Below, piece by piece: positions 35,134 through 44,698 of a stretch of DNA of 64,000 nt. The notes below the pieces were generated by a model, which was not told the DNA's origin, searched no databases, and saw nothing but the letters and a program-made list of their open reading frames with translations. The position numbers and the translations under genes were made by a program. Within the stretch, counting starts at the first letter, position 1, and each line of letters starts with the position of its first letter. Source of the stretch: Sphingopyxis sp. UBA6723 (GTDB lineage: Bacteria > Pseudomonadota > Alphaproteobacteria > Sphingomonadales > Sphingomonadaceae); the NCBI RefSeq assembly GCF_002454115.1, contig NZ_DKIH01000013.1, positions 742,748 to 806,747 on the forward strand, given 5' to 3'.

Positions 35134-35682
35134 ATGAACTTATTGCATTGGCGTTCGACCATCGGAACTTGCGCGCTCGCGTGGGGGGTTTTGATTGCGA
35201 CGCCGGTCGCGGCGAAGGACAACGATGCCCCGACCACCCCGGTCCAGGTCCAACAGCTTTATGACTGCCGCGCGGTTCCCGATGCCGCCGCGCGGCTCGC
35301 GTGTTTCGACCAGCAGGTCGCGGCGCTCGAACAAGCACAGATCGCCAATGACATCACCTTTTTCGATCGCAATTCGGCGCAAAAGGCAAGGCGCGGGCTG
35401 TTCGGTTTCACGTTGCGCGATCTGCCCTTCTTTGGCGGAGGCGACGACGACAAGGAAAAGATGACCCGGCTGGAATCGACGATCAAATGGGCGCGCCGCG
35501 AAGGTTATAACAAGATGCGCTTTGAAATCGAGGATGGCGCGGTCTGGATTCAGACCGACCAGACCGACTTGCCGCGCGACCCCAAGGCGGGCGAAAAGGT
35601 CGTGATCACCCCCGGCGCGGTGGGCAGTTATTTTGCCGAGATTGGCAGTCTGAAACGCATTCGCGTTCGCCGTGAGCGTTGA
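35134..35682 (+). CDS. Exported protein, unknown
   Basis: 182 residues from ATG 35134 (AAGGGGACG upstream). A signal peptide (MNLLHWRSTIGTCALAWGVLIATPVAAK) is followed by LYDCRAVPDAAARLACFDQQVAALE. That is a small helical motif with two cysteines (the 'DAxRLACFD' pattern seen in many exported proteins), then a basic beta-rich C-terminal domain. No catalytic motif. It precedes pabBC by 33 bases but need not share its role. Confidence 0.78.
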   Translation: MNLLHWRSTIGTCALAWGVLIATPVAAKDNDAPTTPVQVQQLYDCRAVPDAAARLACFDQQVAALEQAQIANDITFFDRNSAQKARRGLFGFTLRDLPFFGGGDDDKEKMTRLESTIKWARREGYNKMRFEIEDGAVWIQTDQTDLPRDPKAGEKVVITPGAVGSYFAEIGSLKRIRVRRER

Positions 35683-35715
35683 CACCGTCGCGGGTAAAGC
35701 AGATCGGGGCAACCG

Positions 35716-37566
35716 TTGTCAGGCGATCTAGGCGTGCGCGCGACGGGCGATAACCCCCCGTTTGTCTTGCTCGATGACGCGCGGGCCGTTGGGGCGGCGC
35801 CCGCGCGACTGTTTCAGAACCCAGTGGAAATTCTGGTCGCGCGGGGCGCGGCGGAGGTTTCTGCCCTGTTCGATGCGCTGGAAATGGCGAGCGCCCGCGG
35901 GCTCCATGCCGCGGGCTATATGCACTATGAAGCGGGTAAGGGTTTGGCGTCTGCGTGGCGAGGTGCGCAGCGGCCCGTCGATGGGAATTGCCCGCCGCTT
36001 GCCTGGTTCGGGCTGTTCGAGCGGGTTGAACGAATCGACCCCGATGCGGTGCCGGGACTGCTGCCTGATCCCGAAGCTGCGTGGGTCGGCGCAGTGGCAC
36101 CGCGGGTGTCCCGCGCCGATTATCTTGCGGCGGTCGAGGCGGTGCTGGGCTATATTGCTGCCGGCGACATCTATCAGGCCAATTTGACCTTTCGCGCCGA
36201 TGTGCCGGTGCTGGGCGATCCGCTGGCGATCCACGCGCGGCTGCGGCCGACGGCGCGCGCGGGTTATGGCGGAGTGATCTGGACCGGCGAGCGGGCCATC
36301 GTGTCGCATTCGCCCGAGCTGTTCTTTGCGCTGCGCGATGGCCAGGTGATGGCGCGGCCGATGAAGGGGACGGCGGCGCGATTGCAGGATAGCGATGCCA
36401 ACGCGGCGGCGGCACGCGCGCTGGCTGACGATCCTAAACAGCGTGCCGAAAATCTGATGATCGTCGACCTGATCCGCAACGACCTGTCGCGCGTTGCGGT
36501 GCCGGGGTCGGTCGCGGTGCCCGACCTGTTCCGCGTCGAGAGCTTTCCTACGATCCACCAGCTTGTCTCCGATGTCAGCGCGCGCCTGCCCGATGGCGTC
36601 GGCGCGGTTGATGTGCTGCGCGCCGCCTTTCCCTGCGGATCGATCACCGGCGCGCCCAAGGTGCGGGCGATGGAAATCATCGATGAACTGGAGGGCGACG
36701 CGCGCGGACTGTACACGGGATCGATCGGTTTCATCGACCCCGACGGCGACGCAGCGTTCAATGTTGCGATCCGCACGCTTGTGCTTGCGCGCGCGGACGA
36801 CTTGCCAGGCGGTGCAAATCGCGCCACGCTGGGTTTGGGTTCGGGAATTGTCGCCGACAGCCAACCGGCTGAGGAATGGCGCGAATGTCTGGCGAAGGGG
36901 GAGTTTGTGGGGGCAGCGGGGGCGCGTTTCGACCTGATCGAAACCATGTTCTTTGACCCGATCGAGGGGGTGCAACGGGTGGAAGGGCATCTGGCCCGGA
37001 TGAAGGCGAGCGCCGAAACGCTGGGTTTCGCGTTCGACCGGCACGGCGCGCGCAACAGCCTGCAATCAGCGACCTTTCGGCTGCGCAGCGCGGCGCGGGT
37101 GCGGATGCGGCTGGCGCCGTCGGGGGCGCTCGCGGTAGAGGTTTCGCCGCTGCCGCGGCTCGCCGAGCTGCCGGTGCCGGTCGCGGTGCGTCCCGCGCCG
37201 ATGGCCGCCGACGATTTTCGGCTGGCGCACAAGACCAGCCAGCGAGCGGCTTATGACGATGCGCGCTTGGAAAGCGGCGCTGCCGAGGTTGTGTTTGTCG
37301 ACGAGCCGGGTTTCGTGACCGAGGGTAGCTGGAGCAATATCTTTGTCGAACGCGACGGCCAGCTGCTCACCCCACCGCTGGCGCTGGGGCTGCTGCCCGG
37401 TGTGCTGCGCGCCGAGCTGATCGACAAGGGACGCGCGGTCGAATCGCATCTGCGGCTGGCCGATCTGGCGGATGGTTTCTTTATCGGCAATTCGTTGCGC
37501 GGGCTGGTCCCGGCGCGGTTGGCGGACGCTACGGCAACGGAATCGCCTGACCTGCACCTTGCATAG
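35716..37566 (+). CDS. pabBC: Aminodeoxychorismate synthase / aminodeoxychorismate lyase fusion (PabB-PabC)
   Basis: Up to 616 residues. The start is uncertain: TTG 35716 (GGGG ahead) or GTG 35734. The first ~400 residues are chorismate-binding PabB: GDIYQANLTF, SHSPELFFALRDGQVMARPMKGT, LMIVDLIRNDLSR, FPCGSITGAPKVRAMEIIDELE and GLGSGIVADSQP. A class IV aminotransferase domain follows: IETMFFDPIEGVQR, the PLP Lys in FRLAHKTSQRAAYDDA, EGSWSNIFVE and FFIGNSLRGLVPARL. Together they turn chorismate into 4-aminobenzoate for folate, with glutamine hydrolysed by PabA, which is encoded elsewhere. Confidence 0.93.
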   Translation: MSGDLGVRATGDNPPFVLLDDARAVGAAPARLFQNPVEILVARGAAEVSALFDALEMASARGLHAAGYMHYEAGKGLASAWRGAQRPVDGNCPPLAWFGLFERVERIDPDAVPGLLPDPEAAWVGAVAPRVSRADYLAAVEAVLGYIAAGDIYQANLTFRADVPVLGDPLAIHARLRPTARAGYGGVIWTGERAIVSHSPELFFALRDGQVMARPMKGTAARLQDSDANAAAARALADDPKQRAENLMIVDLIRNDLSRVAVPGSVAVPDLFRVESFPTIHQLVSDVSARLPDGVGAVDVLRAAFPCGSITGAPKVRAMEIIDELEGDARGLYTGSIGFIDPDGDAAFNVAIRTLVLARADDLPGGANRATLGLGSGIVADSQPAEEWRECLAKGEFVGAAGARFDLIETMFFDPIEGVQRVEGHLARMKASAETLGFAFDRHGARNSLQSATFRLRSAARVRMRLAPSGALAVEVSPLPRLAELPVPVAVRPAPMAADDFRLAHKTSQRAAYDDARLESGAAEVVFVDEPGFVTEGSWSNIFVERDGQLLTPPLALGLLPGVLRAELIDKGRAVESHLRLADLADGFFIGNSLRGLVPARLADATATESPDLHLA

Positions 37567-37678
37567 GTAAATTATCCCACGCTGCGCTTGCGAAGATCGG
37601 GCGGAGGCTTTAGGCGCGGCCCCGCGCAATTTCCGGTCAAATCACCGCCTGTCCGCGCAAGCTACGGAAAGTATCGTC

Positions 37679-38890
37679 ATGTCGCTGAAGCCGCATATAT
37701 CCGCCGCCCTCAACCGCATCCAGCCGTCGGCGACGCTCGCGATGACGGCACGCGTTTCGGCGCTGAAAGCCGCGGGTGTTGATGTGATCGGTTTGAGCGC
37801 TGGCGAGCCCGATTTCGACACCCCCGATTTCGTCAAGGAAGCGGCGATCGAGGCGATCCGCAATGGCCAGACCAAATATACTTTGGTCGACGGCACCGTC
37901 GCGCTGAAAGAAGCAATCCGCGGCAAGTTCCGCCGCGACAACGGGCTCGATTTCGGGCTCGACCAGATCACGGTCAATGTCGGCGGCAAGCACACTCTGT
38001 TCAACGCGCTGGTCGCGACCGTGGACAAGGGCGACGAGGTCATCATCCCGGCGCCCTATTGGGTGAGCTATCCCGACATTGTGGCGTTTGCGGGCGGCAC
38101 CCCGGTGGTCATCGAGGGCGGCGCGGCGCAGAATTACAAGATCACCCCGGCGCAGCTTGACGCGGCGATCACGCCCAAGACGCGCTGGGTGATGCTGAAC
38201 TCGCCGTCGAACCCGTCGGGCGCCGCCTATTCGGGCGAAGAGCTCGACGCGCTGGGCGAAGTCATCCGCCGCCACGACCATGTGATGGTGATGACCGACG
38301 ATATGTACGAGCATGTCTGGTATGCCGATTTCCAATTCACCACCTTTGCGCAGCGTTGTCCCGACCTGATCGACCGCATTCTGACCGTGAACGGCTGTTC
38401 GAAAGCGTATGCGATGACCGGATGGCGCATCGGCTATGCCGGTGGTCCGGCTTGGCTGATCAAGGCGATGGGCAAGCTTCAGTCGCAATCGACGTCGAAC
38501 CCCTGTTCGATCGCACAGGCCGCCGCCGCCGCCGCGCTCGGCGGCCCGCAGCAGTTCCTCGACGACCGCAACGCCGCGTTCAAAAAACGCCGCGACATGG
38601 TGGTCGCGATGCTCAACGATGCGCCGGGGTTGAATTGCCCGACCCCCGATGGCGCTTTCTATGTCTATCCGGACGCAAGCGGTTGCATGGGCAAGAAGAC
38701 CCCCGACGGCGCGCTGATCGACAGCGACGAGAAGCTGATCGATTATTTTCTCGACAGCGCCAAGGTCGCGGCGGTGCATGGCGCGGCCTTTGGTCTGTCG
38801 CCCGCGTTCCGCGTGTCCTATGCGACGTCGGAGGCGGTGCTCAAGGAAGCCTGCGTGCGGATCCAGCAGGCGTGTGCGGCGCTCAGCTAA
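37679..38890 (+). CDS. aatA: Aspartate aminotransferase, class I PLP enzyme
   Basis: 403 residues from ATG 37679. Fold-type I aminotransferase of subgroup Ib: GLSAGEPDFDTPDFVKEAA, PYWVSYPDIVAFAGG, MLNSPSNPSGAAYS, MTDDMYEHVWY, the PLP Lys in NGCSKAYAMTGWRIGYAGGP, and FRVSYATSE with the substrate-carboxylate Arg. It interconverts aspartate and glutamate; related enzymes also act on prephenate. It stands alone, 112 bases after pabBC. Confidence 0.94.
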   Translation: MSLKPHISAALNRIQPSATLAMTARVSALKAAGVDVIGLSAGEPDFDTPDFVKEAAIEAIRNGQTKYTLVDGTVALKEAIRGKFRRDNGLDFGLDQITVNVGGKHTLFNALVATVDKGDEVIIPAPYWVSYPDIVAFAGGTPVVIEGGAAQNYKITPAQLDAAITPKTRWVMLNSPSNPSGAAYSGEELDALGEVIRRHDHVMVMTDDMYEHVWYADFQFTTFAQRCPDLIDRILTVNGCSKAYAMTGWRIGYAGGPAWLIKAMGKLQSQSTSNPCSIAQAAAAAALGGPQQFLDDRNAAFKKRRDMVVAMLNDAPGLNCPTPDGAFYVYPDASGCMGKKTPDGALIDSDEKLIDYFLDSAKVAAVHGAAFGLSPAFRVSYATSEAVLKEACVRIQQACAALS

Positions 38891-39119
38891 AGCGCCGCTC
38901 ACCCTTCGCATAGGAATTCTGTACCGACCGGTCTTGTAATGCCGGGGACGGAACCTATCTGAACATGAACGGCGGTTAAGCGCCCGGTTCACCGGATAGT
39001 AAGCCATCCTGTCTAGGGTGACGGACATCACTGCACGGTTGGTCGGGGCGCGCCATATCGTCGGTGTAACCGCAGCGGCCTTGGCCGCGAACAACGATAG
39101 ATGAAAAAAGAGGCTCCCC

Positions 39120-39227
39120 ATGCTCAATCTCTTCCGCTCCGACTGGTTTTTGTCGATGCTCGCCGGTTTCGCGATTGGCGCGACCTATATCGTGCTCAAC
39201 CAGCCCGCGCTGCCGATCCCGGCGTGA
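39120..39227 (+). CDS. 35-residue membrane peptide coupled to msrA
   Basis: ATG 39120 (AGAGG seven bases before) opens MLNLFRSDWFLSMLAGFAIG and continues ATYIVLNQPALPIPA to TGA at 39225-39227. One hydrophobic helix (WFLSMLAGFAIGATYIVL) is visible. Its stop overlaps the GTG start of msrA in GTGA, so ribosomes can re-start. It is either a small membrane protein or a leader that sets msrA expression. Confidence 0.65.
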   Translation: MLNLFRSDWFLSMLAGFAIGATYIVLNQPALPIPA

Positions 39228-39913
39228 CGCAAGCGCGCGGCGCACCGTTCAGCCGTATCATCGCGACACTGGTCGCGGGGGCGATCGTGGCGCAATGCGC
39301 CCCGGCGCAGGCCGAAAGCGTCGTCAAGCTACCCGCTGCCGCGGTCGATCCGGCGGTCAAGGCGAAGCGCTCCACCGCGGTGCTGGCGGGCGGCTGTTTC
39401 TGGGGCGTCGAGGGCGTCTTTGCCAACGTCAAAGGCGTGATCTCGGTCGAATCGGGTTATCATGGCGGCAGCGCTGCGACCGCGAAATATGAACTGACCC
39501 ACGACGGCAAGTCGGGCCATGCCGAGGCGGTGCGGATTGTTTATGATCCGACGCAGGTCAGCTATGGCACCTTGCTGCGCGTGCTGTTTTCGGTGGTCGC
39601 CGATCCGACCTTGAAGAATCGTCAGGGGCCGGACGTCGGATCGCAATATCGCGCCGCGATCGTCCCGCTTGACGCGACGCAGCGCCAGGTCGCGACCAGC
39701 TATCTGGCGCAGATCGGCAAGGGCCGATATTTCGCCAAGCCGATCGTCGTGCCGGTCGAAAGCTACAAGCGTTTTTACCGCGCCGAGGCCAACCATCAGG
39801 ATTTCATGCGCCGCAACCCGTCGAACGGCTATATCGTCCGCTGGGACGCGCCCAAACTTGCGGCGTTCAAGCGGCTATTCCCCACCATGGTGCGCGCGAC
39901 CCCGGCCCCCTGA
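39224..39913 (+). CDS. msrA: Exported peptide-methionine (S)-S-oxide reductase
   Basis: 229 residues from GTG 39224, chosen because a signal peptide (FSRIIATLVAGAIVAQCAPAQAE) begins just after it and the codon overlaps the small upstream ORF. The MsrA domain follows: STAVLAGGCFWGVEGVFANVKGV with the catalytic Cys of GCFWG, SGYHGGSAATAKYELTHDGKSGHAEAVRI, SQYRAAI and KRFYRAEANHQDFM. It repairs oxidised methionines in periplasmic proteins. The exported form is less common than the cytoplasmic one. Its redox partner is not visible nearby. Confidence 0.93.
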   Translation: MTQARGAPFSRIIATLVAGAIVAQCAPAQAESVVKLPAAAVDPAVKAKRSTAVLAGGCFWGVEGVFANVKGVISVESGYHGGSAATAKYELTHDGKSGHAEAVRIVYDPTQVSYGTLLRVLFSVVADPTLKNRQGPDVGSQYRAAIVPLDATQRQVATSYLAQIGKGRYFAKPIVVPVESYKRFYRAEANHQDFMRRNPSNGYIVRWDAPKLAAFKRLFPTMVRATPAP

Positions 39914-40038
39914 GCGCGCCGCATTGCCGCCACTCGTCGCGCGGGAAGAATCATTCGTCGCAAACCGCTGGTCCCCTATGCTCGCCTGCGAGACCAAGAA
40001 TCGGGGATAATATATAAGTCGTCGGCTGCGGGGTTTGC

Positions 40039-41175
40039 ATGGGTTTTCAGTTTTCGGGCCGACCATTCCTGGCGATGGTGACCAGCGCCGCGGTGCTCGC
40101 GGGCTGCGTCAGCAGCGCCGCGGTGCCGCCGCCACGGTCGCAGCCTGCCGTTCAGCGCCCCGCGGGTTCGGTAACGGTGCCGATCGGCCAGCCGGTGCGA
40201 TCGACGATGCCGCGCCCGGTTGGTCCCATCGATCCCGGCTTTCGCCGCCCCCCCGCCGGACTCAGCGAGCGCATCCATTTCCTGTGGCGCGCCTTTCCGG
40301 GCAAGACCGGCATCGCGGTGCAGCGCATCGATGGCGAATGGGCGATTGCCGAGCGTGGCGGCGACCTGTTCCCCCAGCAGAGCGTGTCAAAATTCTGGGT
40401 TGCGCTGACCGCGCTCGATGCGGTCGATCAGGGTCGGCTGCGGCTCGACCAACAAGTGCGGATCGGTCCCGAAGACTTGACCCTGTTTTACCAGCCGCTC
40501 GCCGCGCGCGTCCGTGCGCAGGGGTCGGTGACCATGACCGTGCGCCGCTTGATCGAAACCGCGATCACGCAAAGCGACAATACCGCCAACGACAGCCTGC
40601 TGCGCACGATTGGCGGGCCGGGTGTGGTGCGCGCTTTCATAGCGAAAAAAGATTTGGGCGCGATCCGCTTCGGCCCCGGCGAACGCCTGCTGCAAAGCGG
40701 CATCGCGGGCATGGCGTGGCAGCAAAGCTATTCGGTCGGGCGCAATTTCGAGACTGCGCGGTCGGCGCTGTCCCCCGCGACCCGCCGCGCCGCGATGGAC
40801 AATTATCTGGCCAACCCGATCGACGGCGCCAGCCCGACCGCGGTCGCCAGTGCGCTCGCCCGGTTGGCGCGCGGCACTTTGCTCTCGCCCGAATCGACCG
40901 AATATCTGCTCGATGTGATGAGCCGGACCAAAAGCGGGCCGAAGCGGCTGAAAGCCGGTTTGCCGCCGGGCTGGAAATTTCTGCACAAGACAGGGACCGG
41001 GCAGAATCTGGGCGGGATGACCGCCGGCTATAACGACATCGGCATCGCCACCGCGCCCGACGGCACCCGCTACGCGATTGTTGTATTCATGGGGACCACG
41101 ACCTCGCCAATCCCGGCGCGCATGGCGCTGATGCAGGCGGTGTCGAGCGCCGTCGCTGAATTTCATGGAAGATAA
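40039..41175 (+). CDS. Beta-lactamase/PBP-fold serine hydrolase, lipoprotein
   Basis: 378 residues. Lipoprotein signal ending VLAGC (Cys23), a proline-rich linker, then the class A serine hydrolase fold. It has Ser115-x-x-Lys118 in QQSVSK, SDN at 179-181 and KTG at 317-319. The omega-loop Glu (ExxLN) that gives class A beta-lactamases fast deacylation is not recognisable in the aligned region around MDNYLANPIDGASPTAV. So it may be a DD-peptidase-like or penicillin-binding protein, not a lactamase. A small lipoprotein gene follows six bases later. Confidence 0.88.
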   Translation: MGFQFSGRPFLAMVTSAAVLAGCVSSAAVPPPRSQPAVQRPAGSVTVPIGQPVRSTMPRPVGPIDPGFRRPPAGLSERIHFLWRAFPGKTGIAVQRIDGEWAIAERGGDLFPQQSVSKFWVALTALDAVDQGRLRLDQQVRIGPEDLTLFYQPLAARVRAQGSVTMTVRRLIETAITQSDNTANDSLLRTIGGPGVVRAFIAKKDLGAIRFGPGERLLQSGIAGMAWQQSYSVGRNFETARSALSPATRRAAMDNYLANPIDGASPTAVASALARLARGTLLSPESTEYLLDVMSRTKSGPKRLKAGLPPGWKFLHKTGTGQNLGGMTAGYNDIGIATAPDGTRYAIVVFMGTTTSPIPARMALMQAVSSAVAEFHGR

Positions 41176-41181
41176 TCGCTG

Positions 41182-41487
41182 ATGCGGATCGCTGTCCTGT
41201 CCTTGTCGCTGCTCGCGCTCGCGGCCTGCGCGACCCCCGAAGCGCGGCTGCGCACCGGGCTGGTCAATGCCGGCCTGTCACAATCGATCGCATCGTGCAT
41301 GGCCGAGCGGATGGTCGACCGGCTGTCGCTGGTCCAGCTGCGCCGCCTGGGCTCGCTGTCGACGTTGAAGGACAAAAGGATGAGCGAGCTGTCGCTTAAC
41401 CAGTTCCTTCACAAGGTCCGTGCGCTGAAAGACCCCGAGATATTGACGGTGACCACCAGCTCGGCGGCGCTCTGCGCTTTTCGCTAG
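41182..41487 (+). CDS. Small lipoprotein, unknown
   Basis: 101 residues. Signal LSLSLLALAAC, Cys16 as lipidation site. The mature helical protein holds two cysteines besides (SCMAERMVDRLSL and ALCAFR). Six bases behind the serine hydrolase gene, it is probably co-transcribed and could assist it at the envelope. No family recognised. Confidence 0.78.
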   Translation: MRIAVLSLSLLALAACATPEARLRTGLVNAGLSQSIASCMAERMVDRLSLVQLRRLGSLSTLKDKRMSELSLNQFLHKVRALKDPEILTVTTSSAALCAFR

Positions 41488-41589
41488 CCAAGAATATCTG
41501 GGACGCTGCGGGGTAGCCTTGCCCGCCAACTTGTGCTTAGGCGGCGGCAATTCTCCCCGCCCCAAGACTCGAAAGGCCCGGCAGACCTC

Positions 41590-42795
41590 ATGAACATCCA
41601 CGAATATCAGGCGAAAGAACTGCTCGCGAAATATGGCGTCGCGGTGCCCAAGGGCATTGCCGCGATGAGCGTCGAAGAAGCCGTCGCCGCGGCGAAGCAG
41701 CTCCCCGGGCCGCTTTACGTCGTGAAATCGCAGATTCATGCGGGTGGCCGTGGCAAGGGCAAGTTTAAGGAGCTCGGCCCCGATGCCAAGGGCGGCGTCC
41801 GCCTCGCCAAGACCATCGAAGAGGTCGAAGCGCATGCGAAAGACATGCTCGGCAATACGCTGGTGACGATCCAGACCGGTGAAGCCGGCAAGCAGGTCAA
41901 CCGGCTGTACATCACCGACGGCGCGGACATTAAGCAGGAATTCTACCTCGCACTGCTGGTCGATCGCGGTTCGAGCCGCGTTGCGGTCGTCGCCTCGACC
42001 GAGGGCGGCATGGACATCGAAACCGTCGCGCACGACACGCCGGAAAAGATCCACACGATTACCATCGATCCCGCCACGGGCCTCCAGCCGCACCACGGCC
42101 GCAGCGTTGCCGCGGCGCTTGGGCTGTCGGGCGATCTGGCGAAACAGGCTGCCAAGGTTCTGGCCGGTTTGTACGCCGCATTCCTCGGCACCGATGCCGA
42201 ACAGATCGAAATCAACCCGCTCGCCGTGTGCGAAGGCAAGGATGGCGACGAACTGCTGGTGCTCGACGCCAAGGTCGCGTTCGACGGCAATGCGATGTTC
42301 CGCCACAAGGATCTGGCCGAGCTGCGCGACCTGACCGAAGAAGACCCGGCCGAGGTCGAGGCGTCGGAATATGACCTCGCCTACATCAAGCTCGACGGCA
42401 ATATCGGCTGCATGGTCAATGGCGCCGGTCTCGCGATGGCGACGATGGACATCATCAAATTGAACGGCGAATTCCCCGCCAACTTCCTCGACGTCGGCGG
42501 CGGCGCTTCGAAAGAAAAGGTGACCGCGGCGTTCAAGATCATCCTGAAAGACCCCGCCGTGAAGGGCATCCTCGTAAACATCTTTGGCGGCATCATGAAG
42601 TGCGACATCATCGCCGACGGCATCGTCGCGGCGGCGAAGGAAGTGAATCTGTCGGTGCCTTTGGTGGTTCGCCTAGAAGGCACGAATGTGCAGCAGGGTA
42701 AGGACATCCTCGCCAATTCCGGGCTGCCGATCGTTGCGGCCAATGATCTGGGCGATGCGGCAAAGAAGATTGTCGCGGAAGTCCGCGCGGCTTGA
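41590..42795 (+). CDS. sucC: ADP-forming succinate-CoA ligase, beta subunit
   Basis: 401 residues from ATG 41590. ATP-grasp beta subunit of succinyl-CoA synthetase: [40 protein letters not shown] and [19 protein letters not shown], plus the C-terminal [18 protein letters not shown]. It makes ATP from succinyl-CoA in the TCA cycle with SucD. sucD does not follow here; a palindrome and etfBA do, so the alpha subunit must lie elsewhere. Confidence 0.97.
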   Translation: MNIHEYQAKELLAKYGVAVPKGIAAMSVEEAVAAAKQLPGPLYVVKSQIHAGGRGKGKFKELGPDAKGGVRLAKTIEEVEAHAKDMLGNTLVTIQTGEAGKQVNRLYITDGADIKQEFYLALLVDRGSSRVAVVASTEGGMDIETVAHDTPEKIHTITIDPATGLQPHHGRSVAAALGLSGDLAKQAAKVLAGLYAAFLGTDAEQIEINPLAVCEGKDGDELLVLDAKVAFDGNAMFRHKDLAELRDLTEEDPAEVEASEYDLAYIKLDGNIGCMVNGAGLAMATMDIIKLNGEFPANFLDVGGGASKEKVTAAFKIILKDPAVKGILVNIFGGIMKCDIIADGIVAAAKEVNLSVPLVVRLEGTNVQQGKDILANSGLPIVAANDLGDAAKKIVAEVRAA

Positions 42796-42803
42796 TTTAC
42801 TTG

Positions 42804-42946
42804 TCTCTCCCCCTGGGGGAGAGGCAGCGAGCCCCGGATCAAGTCCGGGGCGCAGCGGTGAGGGCGGCAACGTCCAGACCCTCACCAAGTCCGACTAGGT
42901 CCTGTGGACCAAGTCTCCCTATCCTCTCCCCCACGGGGAGAGGAAG
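42804..42946. repeat. Intergenic palindrome with embedded GGACTTGATCC-type core
   Basis: TCTCTCCCCCTGGGGGAGAGG at the left matches, inverted, CCTCTCCCCCACGGGGAGAGG at the right, a composite of the CCCCTCCCC family with an inner CCCCGGATCAAGTCCGGGG at 42832-42850. It separates sucC from etfB. Confidence 0.8.
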
Positions 42947-42952
42947 CTAGGT

Positions 42953-42968
42953 TGACGTTTACGTAAAG
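42953..42968. promoter_or_regulatory. LiuR-like operator before etfBA
   Basis: TTGACGTTTACGTAAA resembles the palindrome at 15610-15627 and the LiuR-type consensus. It lies 47 bases before etfB. Confidence 0.6.
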
Positions 42969-43015
42969 CGCAATTATGGCGCAGTGCACAATTTGCTGAG
43001 AGGAGCTTTAGGCCC

Positions 43016-43765
43016 ATGAAAATCCTCGTCCCCGTCAAGCGGGTGCTCGATTACAACGTCAAGCCGCGGGTCAAATCCGACGGCACCGGCGTCGATCTGG
43101 CGAATGTCAAAATGTCGATGAACCCGTTCGACGAGATCGGGATCGAAGAAGCGATCCGCCTGAAAGAAAAGGGCGTTGCGACCGAGGTCGTGGCGATCAG
43201 CGTCGGCCCGGCGAAGGCACAGGAAACGCTGCGCACCGCGCTCGCGATGGGCGCCGACCGTGCGATCCTGGTCCAGACCGACGACGATGTCGAACCGCTG
43301 GCGCTCGCGAAAATCTTCAAGGCGATCGCTGACGCCGAAACGCCCGGCCTTGTTATCCTCGGCAAGCAGGCGATCGACGGCGACAACAACCAGACCGGCC
43401 AGATGCTCGCCGCGCTCACCGGTTGGGCGCAGGGCACCTTTGCCAGCGCGGTCAATGTCGAGGGCGATCATGTCAACGTGACCCGCGAAGTCGACGGCGG
43501 TCTTGAGACGGTGAAGCTCAAGCTTCCCGCGATCGTCACCACCGACCTGCGTCTGAACGAGCCGCGCTATGCCTCGCTGCCGAATATCATGAAGGCGAAG
43601 TCGAAGCCGCTCGATACCAAGACCCCGGCTGACTACGGTGTCGACACGGCGCCGCGGGTCAAGACGGTCAAGGTGTCGGAACCGCCCGTCCGCTCGGCGG
43701 GTGTCAAGGTCGCCGATGTCGATGAACTGGTTGCCAAGTTGAAGGCGATGGGAGTGCACTCATGA
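43016..43765 (+). CDS. etfB: Electron transfer flavoprotein, beta subunit
   Basis: 249 residues. Adenine-nucleotide alpha-hydrolase fold: [66 protein letters not shown] and the signature region [20 protein letters not shown] accepts electrons from acyl-CoA dehydrogenases and passes them to ETF-ubiquinone oxidoreductase. It overlaps etfA by four bases (ATGA), a tight operon. A LiuR-like site lies upstream. Confidence 0.97.
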   Translation: MKILVPVKRVLDYNVKPRVKSDGTGVDLANVKMSMNPFDEIGIEEAIRLKEKGVATEVVAISVGPAKAQETLRTALAMGADRAILVQTDDDVEPLALAKIFKAIADAETPGLVILGKQAIDGDNNQTGQMLAALTGWAQGTFASAVNVEGDHVNVTREVDGGLETVKLKLPAIVTTDLRLNEPRYASLPNIMKAKSKPLDTKTPADYGVDTAPRVKTVKVSEPPVRSAGVKVADVDELVAKLKAMGVHS

Positions 43766-44691
43766 AAACGCTCGTTTGGGTCGAACATGACGGCAAGGCC
43801 GTCAAGGACGCCACGCTCGCGGTGGTCACCGCCGCGTCGAAGCTTGGCGAAGTCCATCTGCTCGTCGCGGGTAGCGGCGTCGATGCCGTTGCCAAGGAAG
43901 CCGCGCAGATCGCGGGCGTGGGCAAGGTGCATGTCGCCGACAACGCCGCCTTCGATCACAATCTGCCCGAAAATGTCGCGCCGCTCGTCGCCGAGCTGAT
44001 GGCGAGCCATGATGCGTTCCTCGCGCCTGCGACGACGACCGGCAAGAATATCGCGCCGCGCGTCGCCGCGTTGCTCGACGTGATGCAGATTTCGGAAATC
44101 CTGTCGGTCGAAGGTCCGAAGACCTTCACCCGCCCGATTTACGCGGGCAACGCGATCGCAACCGTCGAATCGTCGGACGCGAAGCTGGTCCTGACGGTTC
44201 GCGGCACCGCGTTCGACAAGGCCGCGACCTCTGGCGGTTCAGGCACCGTAGAAGCCGTCGGCGCGGGCAGCGATGCCGGCGTCTCGAGCTTCGTCGGCGC
44301 CGAAATCGCCAAGCAGGATCGCCCTGAACTGACCTCGGCCAAGATCATCGTGTCGGGTGGCCGCGCGCTGGGTTCGAGCGAGAAATATCAGGAAGTCATC
44401 GTCCCGCTCGCCGACAAGCTGAACGCCGCGCTCGGCGCCAGCCGCGCCGCGGTTGATGCAGGTTATGTCCCCAACGACTATCAGGTCGGCCAGACCGGCA
44501 AGATCGTCGCACCGCAGGTGTATTTCGCGATCGGCATCTCGGGTGCGATCCAGCATCTTGCTGGGATGAAGGACAGCAAGACGGTCGTCGCGATCAACAA
44601 GGACGAGGACGCCCCGATCTTCCAGGTCGCCGACTTCGGCCTCGTCGCCGATCTGTTCAGCGCGGTGCCGGACCTGACGGCCAAGATCTAG
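43762..44691 (+). CDS. etfA: Electron transfer flavoprotein, alpha subunit
   Basis: 309 residues. FAD-binding C-terminal half: [93 protein letters not shown], the conserved alpha-subunit block (shown here as several short motifs in sequence). Confidence 0.97.
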   Translation: MKTLVWVEHDGKAVKDATLAVVTAASKLGEVHLLVAGSGVDAVAKEAAQIAGVGKVHVADNAAFDHNLPENVAPLVAELMASHDAFLAPATTTGKNIAPRVAALLDVMQISEILSVEGPKTFTRPIYAGNAIATVESSDAKLVLTVRGTAFDKAATSGGSGTVEAVGAGSDAGVSSFVGAEIAKQDRPELTSAKIIVSGGRALGSSEKYQEVIVPLADKLNAALGASRAAVDAGYVPNDYQVGQTGKIVAPQVYFAIGISGAIQHLAGMKDSKTVVAINKDEDAPIFQVADFGLVADLFSAVPDLTAKI

Positions 44692-44698
44692 GCCGGTC

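Noticed and set aside
38950..38977. EcfG-type general-stress promoter before the msrA unit (GGAAC ... CGGTT)
   Set aside because: The -35 matches, but spacing is 18 and the -10 has an extra G compared with CGTT; too weak to list.
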